Assembly: GCF_009469695.1 (NCBI RefSeq)
Contig: NZ_SSSR01000001.1
Span: 310,001 to 374,000, forward strand
Reading direction: 5' to 3'
DNA: 64,000 nucleotides
Source: Propionivibrio limicola
GTDB taxonomy: Bacteria; Pseudomonadota; Gammaproteobacteria; Burkholderiales; Rhodocyclaceae
Numbering within the stretch: position 1 is the stretch's first letter; each line of letters begins with the position of its first letter. The position numbers and the translations under genes were made by a program. Below are positions 16,342 to 24,854 of this stretch, piece by piece. The notes under the pieces are model-generated. The model saw only the letters and a program-made list of their open reading frames with translations, was not told the origin of the DNA and ran no database searches.

Positions 16342-17651
16342 ATCGGACTCCCGAAGTTGCCATTATCGGCGGCGGCTGGGCCGGCTTGGCTGCTGCCGTC
16401 GAACTGTGCGCGGCCGGGGCACGCGTCGTCGTTTTCGAAGCGGCCAAACAGTTGGGCGGACGGGCCCGGCGCGTCGACGTTCACGGACACGCGCTCGACA
16501 ACGGCCAGCACATCCTGATCGGCGCCTACCGCGAAACACTCCGGCTCATGCGCCTCGTCGGCGCAGACGAGGATGCCAGCCTCAAACGTCTGCCGCTCGA
16601 ACTCAATTATCCGGGCGCCAATTTCCGCCTGCGGCTACCACGCCTGCCGAAGCCGCTTCACCTCGCCGTGGGCCTATTGAGCGCGCGTGGATGCAGCCTC
16701 GGCGCAAAATTTTCCGCCGCCCGCTTCATGCAAGCGTTGCAAGCCAGCGACTTTGCACTGACCACCGACTGCACGGTCGCCGAACTCCTCGACCGCCACA
16801 ATCAGCGCGGCGCAATCCGCCGCCTGATGTGGGAACCGCTCTGCCTTGCCGCGCTCAACACCCCCCCGGAACACGCTTCCGCGCAGATCTTCGCCAACGT
16901 GCTGCGTGACAGCCTCGGCGGCAGTCGCGCCGACACCGATCTTCTGTTGCCGACGGTCGATCTCGGCCTGCTGTTTCCCGAACACGCCGCCCGCTTCATC
17001 GAACGGCACGGTGGCTCGATTCGACTATCCACGCGCGTCGAGTCCGTCACACGCAGCCGTGCAGACACCCACCTCTGCATCAACGGCGAATCATTCGCGC
17101 ACGTCATCGTCGCTACCGCCCCGCAGCACGCCGCCCGCCTGCTGCAGCCCCATCCGGAAACCGAAACCATCGTCCGTACCCTGGCTGACTACTGCTACGA
17201 GCCGATCGGCACCGTCTATCTGGGCTACCCGTCCGAAGTTCGCCTTCCCTTCCCGATGCTCGGCATGGATGAAGGAAAACCGGGGCAATTCGGGCAATGG
17301 GTGTTTGATCGCGGACAACTCGGAGGCGCCCACGGAGTTATGGGATTCGTCCTCAGCGCCGAGGGAACGTGGGACGAGTGCGATAACGCAGTCCTCGCCG
17401 ACGCACTGCACCGCGAGCTGCAGACGATGCTCGGACGATCTTTGCCGCCCCCGCACTGGCATCAAGTCATCCGCGAACGCCGGGCGACCTTCTCCTGTCG
17501 CCCGAACCTGCCGCGCCCACCTAGGCGAACCCCGGTGGGCGAGCTTTGGCTCGCGGGCGACTACGTCTGCGCTGACTACCCGGCAACGCTCGAAGGCGCT
17601 GTCCGGAGCGGCATTCAAACAGCATGCGAAGTGCTCAAGGCGACTAGCTGA
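16338..17651 (+). CDS. hpnE: Hydroxysqualene dehydroxylase HpnE
   Basis: HpnE is a FAD-dependent enzyme that, after HpnC and HpnD, completes squalene formation for hopanoid synthesis at the inner membrane. The 437-residue product has the dinucleotide-binding motif VAIIGGGWAGLAAAVELCAAG at the very N-terminus, the GGRARR motif, DNGQHILIGAYRETLRLM, and the C-terminal FAD-binding GELWLAGDYV...YPATLEGAVRSG. These fit the squalene-associated desaturase group rather than carotenoid desaturases. It overlaps the mltB stop by four bases. hpnC and hpnD are not in the window, so they must be elsewhere if the pathway is complete. Confidence 0.9.
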   Translation: MNRTPEVAIIGGGWAGLAAAVELCAAGARVVVFEAAKQLGGRARRVDVHGHALDNGQHILIGAYRETLRLMRLVGADEDASLKRLPLELNYPGANFRLRLPRLPKPLHLAVGLLSARGCSLGAKFSAARFMQALQASDFALTTDCTVAELLDRHNQRGAIRRLMWEPLCLAALNTPPEHASAQIFANVLRDSLGGSRADTDLLLPTVDLGLLFPEHAARFIERHGGSIRLSTRVESVTRSRADTHLCINGESFAHVIVATAPQHAARLLQPHPETETIVRTLADYCYEPIGTVYLGYPSEVRLPFPMLGMDEGKPGQFGQWVFDRGQLGGAHGVMGFVLSAEGTWDECDNAVLADALHRELQTMLGRSLPPPHWHQVIRERRATFSCRPNLPRPPRRTPVGELWLAGDYVCADYPATLEGAVRSGIQTACEVLKATS

Positions 17652-17673
17652 CTCCCCCCGGAGACCTCTGCCA

Positions 17674-17836
17674 AACCGCTTTCGACGCAGAGATCGCAGA
17701 GAGACAGAGAGCGCAGAGAAAAAACTGAGATAAAAGCAAGGAAAGAGTGCATGGAATCATGCATCACCCACTGGGTAAATCACGGGTTTTCTCTGCGCTC
17801 TCTGTACCTCTGCGATCTCTGCGTTAAATGCGGTTT
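17674..17836. repeat. Long inverted repeat of CGCAGAGA-type units, copy 1
   Basis: It fills the 195-base gap between the converging hpnE and tad genes. Arms at about 17674-17722 and 17787-17836 are nearly perfect inverted copies of 48-50 bases (AACCGC, then ACGCAGAGATCGCAGAG, then CAGAGAGCGCAGAGAAAA), separated by about 64 bases. The arms consist of imperfect 8-10-base units of CGCAGAGA. A transcript would form a long hairpin, so it may end transcription in both directions. The same element is at 41740-41851. Confidence 0.8.
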
Positions 17837-17846
17837 CTAAAAAACC

Positions 17847-19082
17847 TCACACCGCATCCTTGCCCAACACGAGCCGCACGTCGGACCCTGGCCGTGGTTT
17901 TTTGGCTGGCATGAGCCGGGCTTCAAGGTTGGACACTGACATCAGAAGGCGGGCCGCCGGTTCGAAGCCGGGCTGGTACTCGACAACGGTTTCCCTGATG
18001 CTGAAAGAGTCGTAGTTGGTGATCCTCTTCACCGGAATATCGTTGCCCCGCAAAAACGCGCCAAACTTGCGGGCGAAGCCGGTGACACCATTGCCGTTCG
18101 AGACCTCAAAGCGCACGGAGGCAATGTTCACCTCCGGCGTGCTGTCCTTTTTCTCAGCGGCGGGACTGGCTGGCATGGCAGGAGGTGTAGCAGGTGGCAT
18201 AACACGTTCAGCCGGTGCCGGTTCTGCCGACTTTTCCGGTGCCGCCACAGCGATCTTTACCGGCTGTTCGACATTCAGCGCGACTTCCTGGCTTGCGGAC
18301 ACGAGCACGAATTTGCCGTTGCTCGCCGGAGGCTCCGCCTGCTGCATCTGCGTCGATCCATTGCCCGAATTACCGGCAATCGGCGGCGGTATCACGACTT
18401 CCTGTTTTGGCTGGAGCAGTTGGGCGCCGCCCAGGTCGATTACGTTCGGCGGGCTTTCCTGCTGAGGCACCTGCGGCGCCGAGGCAACCACGGTAGGTAT
18501 TTGCACTGGCGCCGGCTCTTCGAACGTCATTTCCGGTCTGGCCGCCATATCCAGCGGCAGCGCATCAAGCCGCCGCCATTTGACCACTTTTGCCAGCAAC
18601 ACGTCCGATTGCGCGCTGGCGATCCGCTCAAGATTCGACCAGCCACGCTCAAGCCGTGGATCGAGACCCAACGCTTGCCGCACAGAAGCATAAGCTTCGT
18701 CATAGCGCCCCTGCAGGAAATAGGCAAAACCCAGGTTGTTACGGAGATACGCCGCGCCCGGCGCAATGGCAATGGCCCGCTGGAATGAATGAATGGCCTT
18801 ATCCAGCTCACCGCGCTCCCCATACAGGCTGCCCAAGGCATTAAAGGCGTCGACGTGCCGGGCATCCATCGAAATGGCTTTCAAATAAGCCTCTTCGGCC
18901 TGCACAAAACGCTGTTGTCCTTGGTAGTAACGCCCCAGTTGGTAATACGCCAGAGCATTTGCACCGCCGTGGCGAACCTCGGAAAGCGGCTTGACCTGAA
19001 GCGCCGAATGCATCTTGTCGGTTGACGCACAACCGGAACCCAGCGCTGCAATCAGCGCAAATACGATCAGTCGCAGTTTCAT
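17847..19082 (-). CDS. TPR lipoprotein with C-terminal LytR_C domain, tad locus (TadD position)
   Basis: The protein has a lipoprotein signal (MKLRLIVFALIAALGSGC, lipobox GSGC) and 3-4 tetratricopeptide repeats at about residues 40-165 (LAYYQLGRYYQGQQRF, AFNALGSLYGERGELDKAI, LRNNLGFAYFLQGRYDEA). A long Pro/Ala/Gln-rich linker follows, then a LytR_C-like domain at about 310-400 (VRFEVSNGNGVTGFARKFG). TadD in classical loci is a TPR lipoprotein that helps assemble the secretin; the position last in the operon fits that role. The added LytR_C domain, found also in cell-wall and envelope proteins, suggests peptidoglycan contact, which is an inference. Confidence 0.82.
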   Translation of the reverse strand: MKLRLIVFALIAALGSGCASTDKMHSALQVKPLSEVRHGGANALAYYQLGRYYQGQQRFVQAEEAYLKAISMDARHVDAFNALGSLYGERGELDKAIHSFQRAIAIAPGAAYLRNNLGFAYFLQGRYDEAYASVRQALGLDPRLERGWSNLERIASAQSDVLLAKVVKWRRLDALPLDMAARPEMTFEEPAPVQIPTVVASAPQVPQQESPPNVIDLGGAQLLQPKQEVVIPPPIAGNSGNGSTQMQQAEPPASNGKFVLVSASQEVALNVEQPVKIAVAAPEKSAEPAPAERVMPPATPPAMPASPAAEKKDSTPEVNIASVRFEVSNGNGVTGFARKFGAFLRGNDIPVKRITNYDSFSIRETVVEYQPGFEPAARLLMSVSNLEARLMPAKKPRPGSDVRLVLGKDAV

Positions 19083-19134
19083 GACGACTCCTTTCTATCC
19101 CGCATCGAAGCGGGAGAAACCGGCAAATCGGTGC

Positions 19135-20082
19135 TCAACCACCACCCGCCATCGTCGGCAACAGCACGCGGTAAATCTGGATGAACGCCGGACCGAGCAG
19201 CACGAGCAGCAGCGAGGGGAAGATGCAGAAGATCAGCGGGAAAAGCAGCTTGAGCGCGATCTTGGCCGCCGCTTCCTCGGCGCGTTGGCGACGTTTCGTA
19301 CGCAGCATATCGGAGTGAATCCGCAGCGCCGCCCCGATGCTGGTACCGAAGCGCTCGGCCTGGATGATCAAGGCGACCCATGCTTCGACCTCATCAACCC
19401 CCGTTCGGGTAGCGAGGTTGCGCAAAGCCCGTTCGCGGTCGCTGCCGGCGCGCAGCTCCAGCCCGACCAAGCTGAGTTCCTCGCTCAGCACCTCGCTCTT
19501 GTGCCGAATATCATCGGCCACGCGATCAAGCGCCGCCTCGACACCCAAACCGGCTTCGACGCACACCGTCATCAAGTCAAGCGCATCGGGGAACGTCTCG
19601 AAAATCTCCCGCTGTCGCACCATCACCAGATGCGACAAAACAAGGTTCGGCAGGTAGTACGCGATGGCCGCAACCACCAGCAAAACCACCAGCATCGAGT
19701 TCAGCCCCATTTTGCTGCCAATGAACGCGAGGTAAAGATAGACAAGGCCGGGCACGCAAATCGCCAGAATGGTCTTCAACCCGAAATAGACCATCGGCGC
19801 GGACGCGCTATGGATACCGGCATTCATGAAGCGCGTACGAATCCCGGATTGCTCCCACCCTTCTTCCGGAATCGACAACTTGCCGAACCGCGCCGTCAGC
19901 TTGGCCGCCCGCTCGACCCACTGGTTCGAAGCGCCGGGGCCTCGACTGGCAGCCGCTGGCGGCACCAGCCCGCGCAACCTCTCCTGCGCCGCCGTCGGCT
20001 GGAAGAACATCATGGCAAAGGCCGTAACGCCAAAAACGGCCAGGAAGATCAGGATTAAAAAGGCGATCTGTATAAGGCTCAT
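19135..20082 (-). CDS. tadC: Flp pilus inner-membrane platform protein TadC
   Basis: The 315-residue protein belongs to the type II secretion F family and pairs with TadB to form the inner-membrane platform for Flp pilus assembly. It has an N-terminal helix (IAFLILIFLAVFGVTAFAMMFF), a second helix pair near 100-150, the cytosolic T2SSF domain (LDLMTVCVEAGLGVEAALDRVADDI ... ELRAGSDRERALRNLATRTG) and C-terminal helices (KLLFPLIFCIFPSLLLVLLGPAFIQI). The gene order tadB-tadC, with 37 bases between them, separates the two paralogues. Confidence 0.92.
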   Translation of the reverse strand: MSLIQIAFLILIFLAVFGVTAFAMMFFQPTAAQERLRGLVPPAAASRGPGASNQWVERAAKLTARFGKLSIPEEGWEQSGIRTRFMNAGIHSASAPMVYFGLKTILAICVPGLVYLYLAFIGSKMGLNSMLVVLLVVAAIAYYLPNLVLSHLVMVRQREIFETFPDALDLMTVCVEAGLGVEAALDRVADDIRHKSEVLSEELSLVGLELRAGSDRERALRNLATRTGVDEVEAWVALIIQAERFGTSIGAALRIHSDMLRTKRRQRAEEAAAKIALKLLFPLIFCIFPSLLLVLLGPAFIQIYRVLLPTMAGGG

Positions 20083-20119
20083 TTTTCATTCTCCCGCAAG
20101 AGCGCTCGCATCATCTTTT

Positions 20120-21097
20120 TCAAACGCGGATCTTGATGATTTTCCGCATCCACCAGATGCCAAACACCATCAGCGCCACCGCCGCATAGACCAGATTCAA
20201 ACCAAACGGATCGGTCCACAACACCTTCATGAATCCCGGATTGACCACATTGATCAGGATTGCCGTCGCAAAGGGCAAAAGCGACAGAATCCAGGCCGAC
20301 AGCTTACCTTCCGCTGAAAGCGTCCGTATTTCCCCCATCAACTTGAGGCGCGCCCGCACGATCGCCGCGATGTTATCCAGCAGCTCGGCCAGATTGCCGC
20401 CGGTTTCCCGCTGGATCAGCAGTGCGACGACGAAGTATTGCAAGTCGGTACTTGGCACGCGCTCCAGCAGATTGAGCAACGCATCTTCCAGCTTGACGCC
20501 GTAGTTGATTTCGTCGAACAGCGTGCGGAACTCGGTGCCGATCGGGTCGGACATTTCGTCGCCGACCATCTTCAGCGCATTCGGGAAGGCATGCCCCGCC
20601 CGCATGGCGCGCCCCATCAGATCGATGGCATCGGGAAGCTGGGTTTCCATGCGCTGCATGCGCTGGGTCCTGGCATGCACTATGTACAAGATCGGGAGCG
20701 AAGCAAGCACCAATCCACCGACGATTCCGAACAAAATGCCACGCCCCGCATAGACCGGTACGAAGAAACCGGCGCCGCACAGCAGCAACGTCAGCAGCAT
20801 CAGATCGCCCACCGTCATCGACACCCCGGACTGAACAATGATGCGATCAAGGGAATGAACGTGCGGCAACATCAGCAACAGGCGCTGAAATCCTTCCGAA
20901 CGGCTCAAAACGCGCTGCTTGAGGATGGAAACATGGTCAGTCCCGTGGCCACCGGCAGACGCCGAACGCAGGCGACGCTCCAGACGTTGCGCCTCGGGGC
21001 CACGCTTCGCGTTCCACCACGTAAAAGCACCCTCGATGCCAAGCACCACGGCCACGAACACCGCCACACCGAAGAACAGAAAGATCGAATCGAACAT
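20120..21097 (-). CDS. tadB: Flp pilus inner-membrane platform protein TadB
   Basis: This 325-residue T2SSF-family protein is the partner of TadC in the Flp pilus machine. It shows an N-terminal membrane helix, a pair of helices at about 110-155, the T2SSF domain (AIDLMGRAMRAGHAFPNALKMVGDEMSDPIGTEF ... NYGVKLEDALLNLLERVP) and final helices (GKLSAWILSLLPFATAILINVV; LVYAAVALMVFGIWWMRKI). It sits 21 bases after cpaF, its motor ATPase. Confidence 0.92.
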   Translation of the reverse strand: MFDSIFLFFGVAVFVAVVLGIEGAFTWWNAKRGPEAQRLERRLRSASAGGHGTDHVSILKQRVLSRSEGFQRLLLMLPHVHSLDRIIVQSGVSMTVGDLMLLTLLLCGAGFFVPVYAGRGILFGIVGGLVLASLPILYIVHARTQRMQRMETQLPDAIDLMGRAMRAGHAFPNALKMVGDEMSDPIGTEFRTLFDEINYGVKLEDALLNLLERVPSTDLQYFVVALLIQRETGGNLAELLDNIAAIVRARLKLMGEIRTLSAEGKLSAWILSLLPFATAILINVVNPGFMKVLWTDPFGLNLVYAAVALMVFGIWWMRKIIKIRV

Positions 21098-21118
21098 TTC
21101 CTGCTCCTTTCTGGTTGA

Positions 21119-22483
21119 TCACTCGAAGCGCCGTAACGGATCGAACAATTCGTCAGCCAGCGGAATACCGTACGCCCGCAGACGATCCGTAAAGCGCGGC
21201 CGGATGCCGGTGGCGGCAAAATGCCCCTGCACCACGCCCCCCTCGCCAATGCCGGTCTGCCGGAAGCAGAAGATTTCCTGCATGGTGATGATGTCGCCTT
21301 CCATGCCCGTAATTTCTTGCAGACCGATGACCTTCCGCTTGCCGTCCGTCAGCCGCGCCACCTGCACCACGACGTTGATCGCCGAGGCAATCTGCGAACG
21401 CATCACCTTGGGCATGGAATTGACGCCGGCCATGCCGAGCATGTTCTCAAGCCGTGTCAGCGCATCGCGCGGCGTATTGGCGTGGATCGTGCCCATCGAC
21501 CCTTCGTGACCGGTATTCATCGCCTGCAACATATCCAGCGCTTCGGCGCCCCGAACTTCGCCGAGGATGATGCGGTCCGGCCGCATGCGCAGGGCATTGC
21601 GGACGAGAGCGCGCTGCGTCACCTCGCCCCGGCCTTCGATGTTCGCCGGGCGCGTTTCAAGGCGCACGACGTGCGGCTGTTGCAACTGGAGTTCGGCAGC
21701 ATCTTCGATGGTGATGATCCGCTCATGCGCCGGAATAAAGCCCGACAGGATGTTCAGCAAGGTCGTCTTGCCGCTACCGGTACCGCCCGAGATCAGGATA
21801 TTGATCTTGGCCTTGGTCAGCGATGCGAGCAGTTCTGCCATTTCCGGCACCAGCGTCTTGAATTCGAGCAGGTTCTCCATGGTGAGCGGAATAACCGAGA
21901 AGCGCCGGATCGACAGCACCGGCCCATCCAATGCCAGCGGCGGGATGATCGCGTTAACCCGCGATCCGTCCGGAAGCCGGGCATCGACCATCGGACTCGA
22001 CTCATCGATGCGCCGCCCAACGCGCGACACGATCTTGTCGATAATTTTCATCAGGTGCGCATCATCGACGAACGTCACATCGCTTTGTTCGAGCACGCCA
22101 CACCGCTCGACGTAAATCTGCTGCGAGTTATTGACCAGAATGTCCGAAATCGTCGGATCAGCCAGCAGCGGCTCGAGCGGCCCGAGACCGAGCATTTCGT
22201 ACTGGATATCGCGTACGAGGCCGCGTCGCTCCTGCTCGTTGATAACCACGTTTTCTTCTTGCAGCAGCTTCTCGACCAGATTGCGCAATTCGTCGCGCAA
22301 CCGCTCGGGCGTCAGGGTCTCCATCGCCTCCAGGTCGATACGGTCGAGAAGGGCCATGTGCATGTGGCTTTTCAGCTCCTGATAGGCCCGTGAATTGCGC
22401 GAGGCTGCGCGAGGAGAAACGTCACCGCGAATGTCCGCAGGATTGGTTCCGCCGAATGCCTCGAGTCTCTCTCTCAAACTCAC
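21119..22483 (-). CDS. cpaF: Flp pilus assembly ATPase CpaF/TadA
   Basis: CpaF is the hexameric cytoplasmic ATPase powering Flp pilus extension, and in some bacteria retraction. The 454-residue sequence has the family N-terminal helical domain, the NGPxx-like region SDILVNNSQQIYVERCGVL, Walker A ISGGTGSGKTTLLNIL, the Asp box ERIITIEDAAELQL, Walker B DRIILGEVRGAEALDMLQAMNTGHEGS and the His box. The start is GTG at 22483, supported by GGGAGAG just upstream. The 235-base gap before it, which holds a dispersed repeat, is the largest gap in the tad operon. Confidence 0.95.
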   Translation of the reverse strand: MSLRERLEAFGGTNPADIRGDVSPRAASRNSRAYQELKSHMHMALLDRIDLEAMETLTPERLRDELRNLVEKLLQEENVVINEQERRGLVRDIQYEMLGLGPLEPLLADPTISDILVNNSQQIYVERCGVLEQSDVTFVDDAHLMKIIDKIVSRVGRRIDESSPMVDARLPDGSRVNAIIPPLALDGPVLSIRRFSVIPLTMENLLEFKTLVPEMAELLASLTKAKINILISGGTGSGKTTLLNILSGFIPAHERIITIEDAAELQLQQPHVVRLETRPANIEGRGEVTQRALVRNALRMRPDRIILGEVRGAEALDMLQAMNTGHEGSMGTIHANTPRDALTRLENMLGMAGVNSMPKVMRSQIASAINVVVQVARLTDGKRKVIGLQEITGMEGDIITMQEIFCFRQTGIGEGGVVQGHFAATGIRPRFTDRLRAYGIPLADELFDPLRRFE

Positions 22484-22613
22484 GTTATCTCTCCCTGCGA
22501 ATTTTCTTACTTGCGTGTTTTAGTGCGTGCTTAACTGCGCTCTTGTTCTCTACTGCGCCCCGCCCCTATTGTTGTTCTAGTAGTCAGTCACGCGGAAAAC
22601 AAGGAGATCAGCA

Positions 22614-22680
22614 CGTCATTCCGGCGAAAGCCGGAATCCAGCAGTGCCCCACTGGATTCCGGGTCAAGCCCGGAATGACG
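22614..22680. repeat. Inverted repeat of the CGTCATTCCGGCGAAAGCCGGAAT type inside the tad operon
   Basis: The sequence CGTCATTCCGGCGAAAGCC... faces ...CCGGGTCAAGCCCGGAATGACG, with CGTCATTCCGG at each end in inverse orientation and smaller hairpins within. This is a widely dispersed proteobacterial intergenic repeat. It lies in the cpaE-cpaF gap (22484-22718), where it could end transcription, slow mRNA decay or change the ratio between upstream and downstream tad products. Confidence 0.75.
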
Positions 22681-22718
22681 GTTTCTGTCAGGTCGTTTCG
22701 CTTCATCGTGACCACCTG

Positions 22719-23885
22719 CTAGCGTGAAAAAATTCGGGAAAACCAACCTCCGTTTGCTGCCAGCGTTTCCTCCGGGACAAATTCGCGCCCCATCTCGATC
22801 AGGAACTTGCTGATCGGATCGTTTCGATTCGCCTTGGCGATCGGAATACCGAGATTCACCGACGCCGCTGCCGCCCGGTAACTGTTCGGAACGACATACG
22901 CAATACGCCCATCGATCGCCTTCTCCAGATCGTCCAGCGTAAACTCGCCGCCCTTCTCGTAGCGATTAACGATCACCTTGATCTTCGACCGCGGATAATC
23001 GAGCGAACGGAAAATTGTCAGCAAACGCTTGCCGTCGCGCACGAACGGCAAAGTCAGCTGCATGACCGGGAAAATCATATCGGCGACATCCAGCACCTGA
23101 AGACTGACGCCGTTGAGCGAACGCGGCAGATCAAGCACGACGAAGTCGTAATGCAAGCGGGCGAGCCGCACGATGGTATCGATATGTTCGCGCTGCACGT
23201 CGGTCAAATGATCCGGATTGTCTGGCGCGGCGAGGACGAAGAAATTGGGGGCCACTTCCAGCATTGATGCGGCCAGCAACGAAGCATCGAGGCGATGGAT
23301 CTGCTGCGACAACTCGGCCAGATTGCTCGGCGGATGCGACTCCGACACAAACATCGCCGCATCGCCGAACTGGAGGTTCAGATCGATCAACGCCACCCGC
23401 TTGCCATACTCCGTCGCCAGCACATAAGCGAAGTTGGCGGCCAGGAACGTTGCACCACTGCCGCCCTTGCACGACAGGAAGGCGAACACTTTCCCCTCAG
23501 GTGCTGCACTGCCGGTTTGTTTGATGCGTTTTTGCGAAAGACGGGTCAATGCGGCCTGCAAGGCATCGTGGCTGGCGTTCGAGGGAACGACCTCGCGCAC
23601 ACCGGAACGCATGGCGTGCATCAAAAATTCGGCCGACGTATCAGCCGAAATCAGCACGATGTCGATTCCCGGCGAAACCAGACTCAACGATTCGATGGCA
23701 TCCAGACAACCGCGCGTCGCTTCATCGACGATCAAGACATCGGGTGCAGATCCGTTGATCACGGCGGGCATGGCTCCACCCGCAAAGACGCTCCCGGATA
23801 TCTCAGCCGCCGGATTTTTCTCCGCCGCCGCGCGTCGGATGAACTCGAAACGGGCGCTGTTGTTGTGAAGGACTTTGATTTTCAT
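22719..23885 (-). CDS. cpaE: Flp pilus localisation ATPase TadZ/CpaE
   Basis: TadZ/CpaE proteins mark the cell pole or site where the Flp pilus machine assembles. The N-terminal 120 residues look like an atypical receiver domain (VLHNNSARFEFIRRAA, DVLIVDEATRG, VLISADTSAEFLMHAMRSGVREVV). A MinD/ParA-like ATPase domain follows with a deviant Walker A, LSCKGGSGATFLAANFAYVL, in which Ala-Thr replaces the usual Lys-Thr, as in other TadZ proteins. The start at 23885 gives MKIKVLHNNSARFE; the frame extends 17 codons upstream without a better site. It is the seventh gene from the 3' end of the locus. Confidence 0.9.
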   Translation of the reverse strand: MKIKVLHNNSARFEFIRRAAAEKNPAAEISGSVFAGGAMPAVINGSAPDVLIVDEATRGCLDAIESLSLVSPGIDIVLISADTSAEFLMHAMRSGVREVVPSNASHDALQAALTRLSQKRIKQTGSAAPEGKVFAFLSCKGGSGATFLAANFAYVLATEYGKRVALIDLNLQFGDAAMFVSESHPPSNLAELSQQIHRLDASLLAASMLEVAPNFFVLAAPDNPDHLTDVQREHIDTIVRLARLHYDFVVLDLPRSLNGVSLQVLDVADMIFPVMQLTLPFVRDGKRLLTIFRSLDYPRSKIKVIVNRYEKGGEFTLDDLEKAIDGRIAYVVPNSYRAAAASVNLGIPIAKANRNDPISKFLIEMGREFVPEETLAANGGWFSRIFSR

Positions 23886-23919
23886 GGCCTGATTCTCGTC
23901 AAGAACTCCACTGGTTACA

Positions 23920-24381
23920 TTAGTTACATATCTCATTGCCGGTGCTGTCCATGAATTCGCGCGGCAATGTCGTCTGGAACGGCGGCAATGTCACCGACAG
24001 TGGCACAAAGGGAATAATCGTTTGATGAACATAATCGGTAAGGCGAACACGCACTTCTTTGCAGGTATCAATCGTGCACGTATTTGGGGCAGACGGCGGA
24101 TTGAGATAGTCGATCTCGATCTGCGCATCGCTGAGGTTCGGAAGCATCCGCTGCATCCGATCCATGATATCCCCATCGCCCATCGAGCAAACCACGGCCA
24201 GACGCGCCCCCAAGCGGGTGGATTCGGCTGCCGCGTTCCATACCCACAACAGCCGCCCCATCTCCATAATGCCGATAAGCAGGGTAAAAAACACCGCCGC
24301 GACAAGCGCGAACTCGACTGCCGCCACACCGTGTTGTTCGCGAACCCGCGGGTGTCCGAACGAATGAATACTTGTTTTCAC
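23920..24381 (-). CDS. TadE/TadF-like minor pseudopilin
   Basis: The 153-residue protein carries the TadE-type N-terminal signature GVAAVEFALVAAVFFTLLIGIMEMGRLLW, in which cleavage by the prepilin peptidase is expected after the Gly of HGVAAVEF, followed by a hydrophobic helix. The rest is periplasmic, with three Cys (VVCSMGD, CTIDTC) likely to form disulfides. Minor pseudopilins of this type prime or regulate Flp pilus assembly. Its ATG overlaps the stop of the preceding TadE-like gene by four bases. Confidence 0.85.
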   Translation of the reverse strand: MKTSIHSFGHPRVREQHGVAAVEFALVAAVFFTLLIGIMEMGRLLWVWNAAAESTRLGARLAVVCSMGDGDIMDRMQRMLPNLSDAQIEIDYLNPPSAPNTCTIDTCKEVRVRLTDYVHQTIIPFVPLSVTLPPFQTTLPREFMDSTGNEICN

Positions 24382-24827
24382 AATTGGCCTCGCATCGATG
24401 TACTGATGGCCTCGAACGTTATGTCAGGCATAACAAACTCGACAAACGAGTCGTATGGATAGCCTTGAATCCTCACCACAACCAGATTGATCGTGCCGCT
24501 ACCGGTACTTAATGACGTCGTAACCCCGCCACACGTCAGAATCCGGTCACAAGTCTGCACCATGCCCGTGGTCAGCCCGGGGGCCAGCGGCGACCCCGAG
24601 CAATCGGGATTGCCGAACGCTGCCATGCATTTGGCTGTCGCGTGCTCGTTCGTATCGCCTGGCGTTTGCGACGTAAGGTAGCGGGCCGCATCGCGTACCG
24701 ATTTAGTCAGCGTGTTGTAGGTGTAGATTGCCCGGCCATACTCGGTGATACCGAAAACAAGGATCACCAGTGGAATCAACAGAATGCCGAATTCAACCGC
24801 GGCCACGCCTTTCATAAGTTTGCGCAT
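24378..24827 (-). CDS. tadE: TadE-like minor pseudopilin
   Basis: This 149-residue protein starts MRKLMKGVAAVEFGILLIPLVILVFG, the classical TadE signature with a short basic leader and a hydrophobic helix. The periplasmic domain has four or more cysteines (AKCMAAFGNPDCSG; TCDRILTCGG). It forms an overlapping pair with the next TadE-like gene, consistent with two pseudopilins acting together. Assignment as TadE versus TadF between the two genes is arbitrary. Confidence 0.87.
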   Translation of the reverse strand: MRKLMKGVAAVEFGILLIPLVILVFGITEYGRAIYTYNTLTKSVRDAARYLTSQTPGDTNEHATAKCMAAFGNPDCSGSPLAPGLTTGMVQTCDRILTCGGVTTSLSTGSGTINLVVVRIQGYPYDSFVEFVMPDITFEAISTSMRGQL

Positions 24828-24854
24828 ATCTGGCTCCCTTACTCATTTTCCGGG

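Noticed and set aside
17674-17836. CRISPR array
   Set aside because: The repeated units are short, imperfect, not separated by unique spacers, and arranged as one inverted pair.
22390-22722. Plus-strand frame of 110 codons across the cpaF-cpaE gap
   Set aside because: It translates the CGTCATTCCGG dispersed repeat and has no ribosome site or family features.
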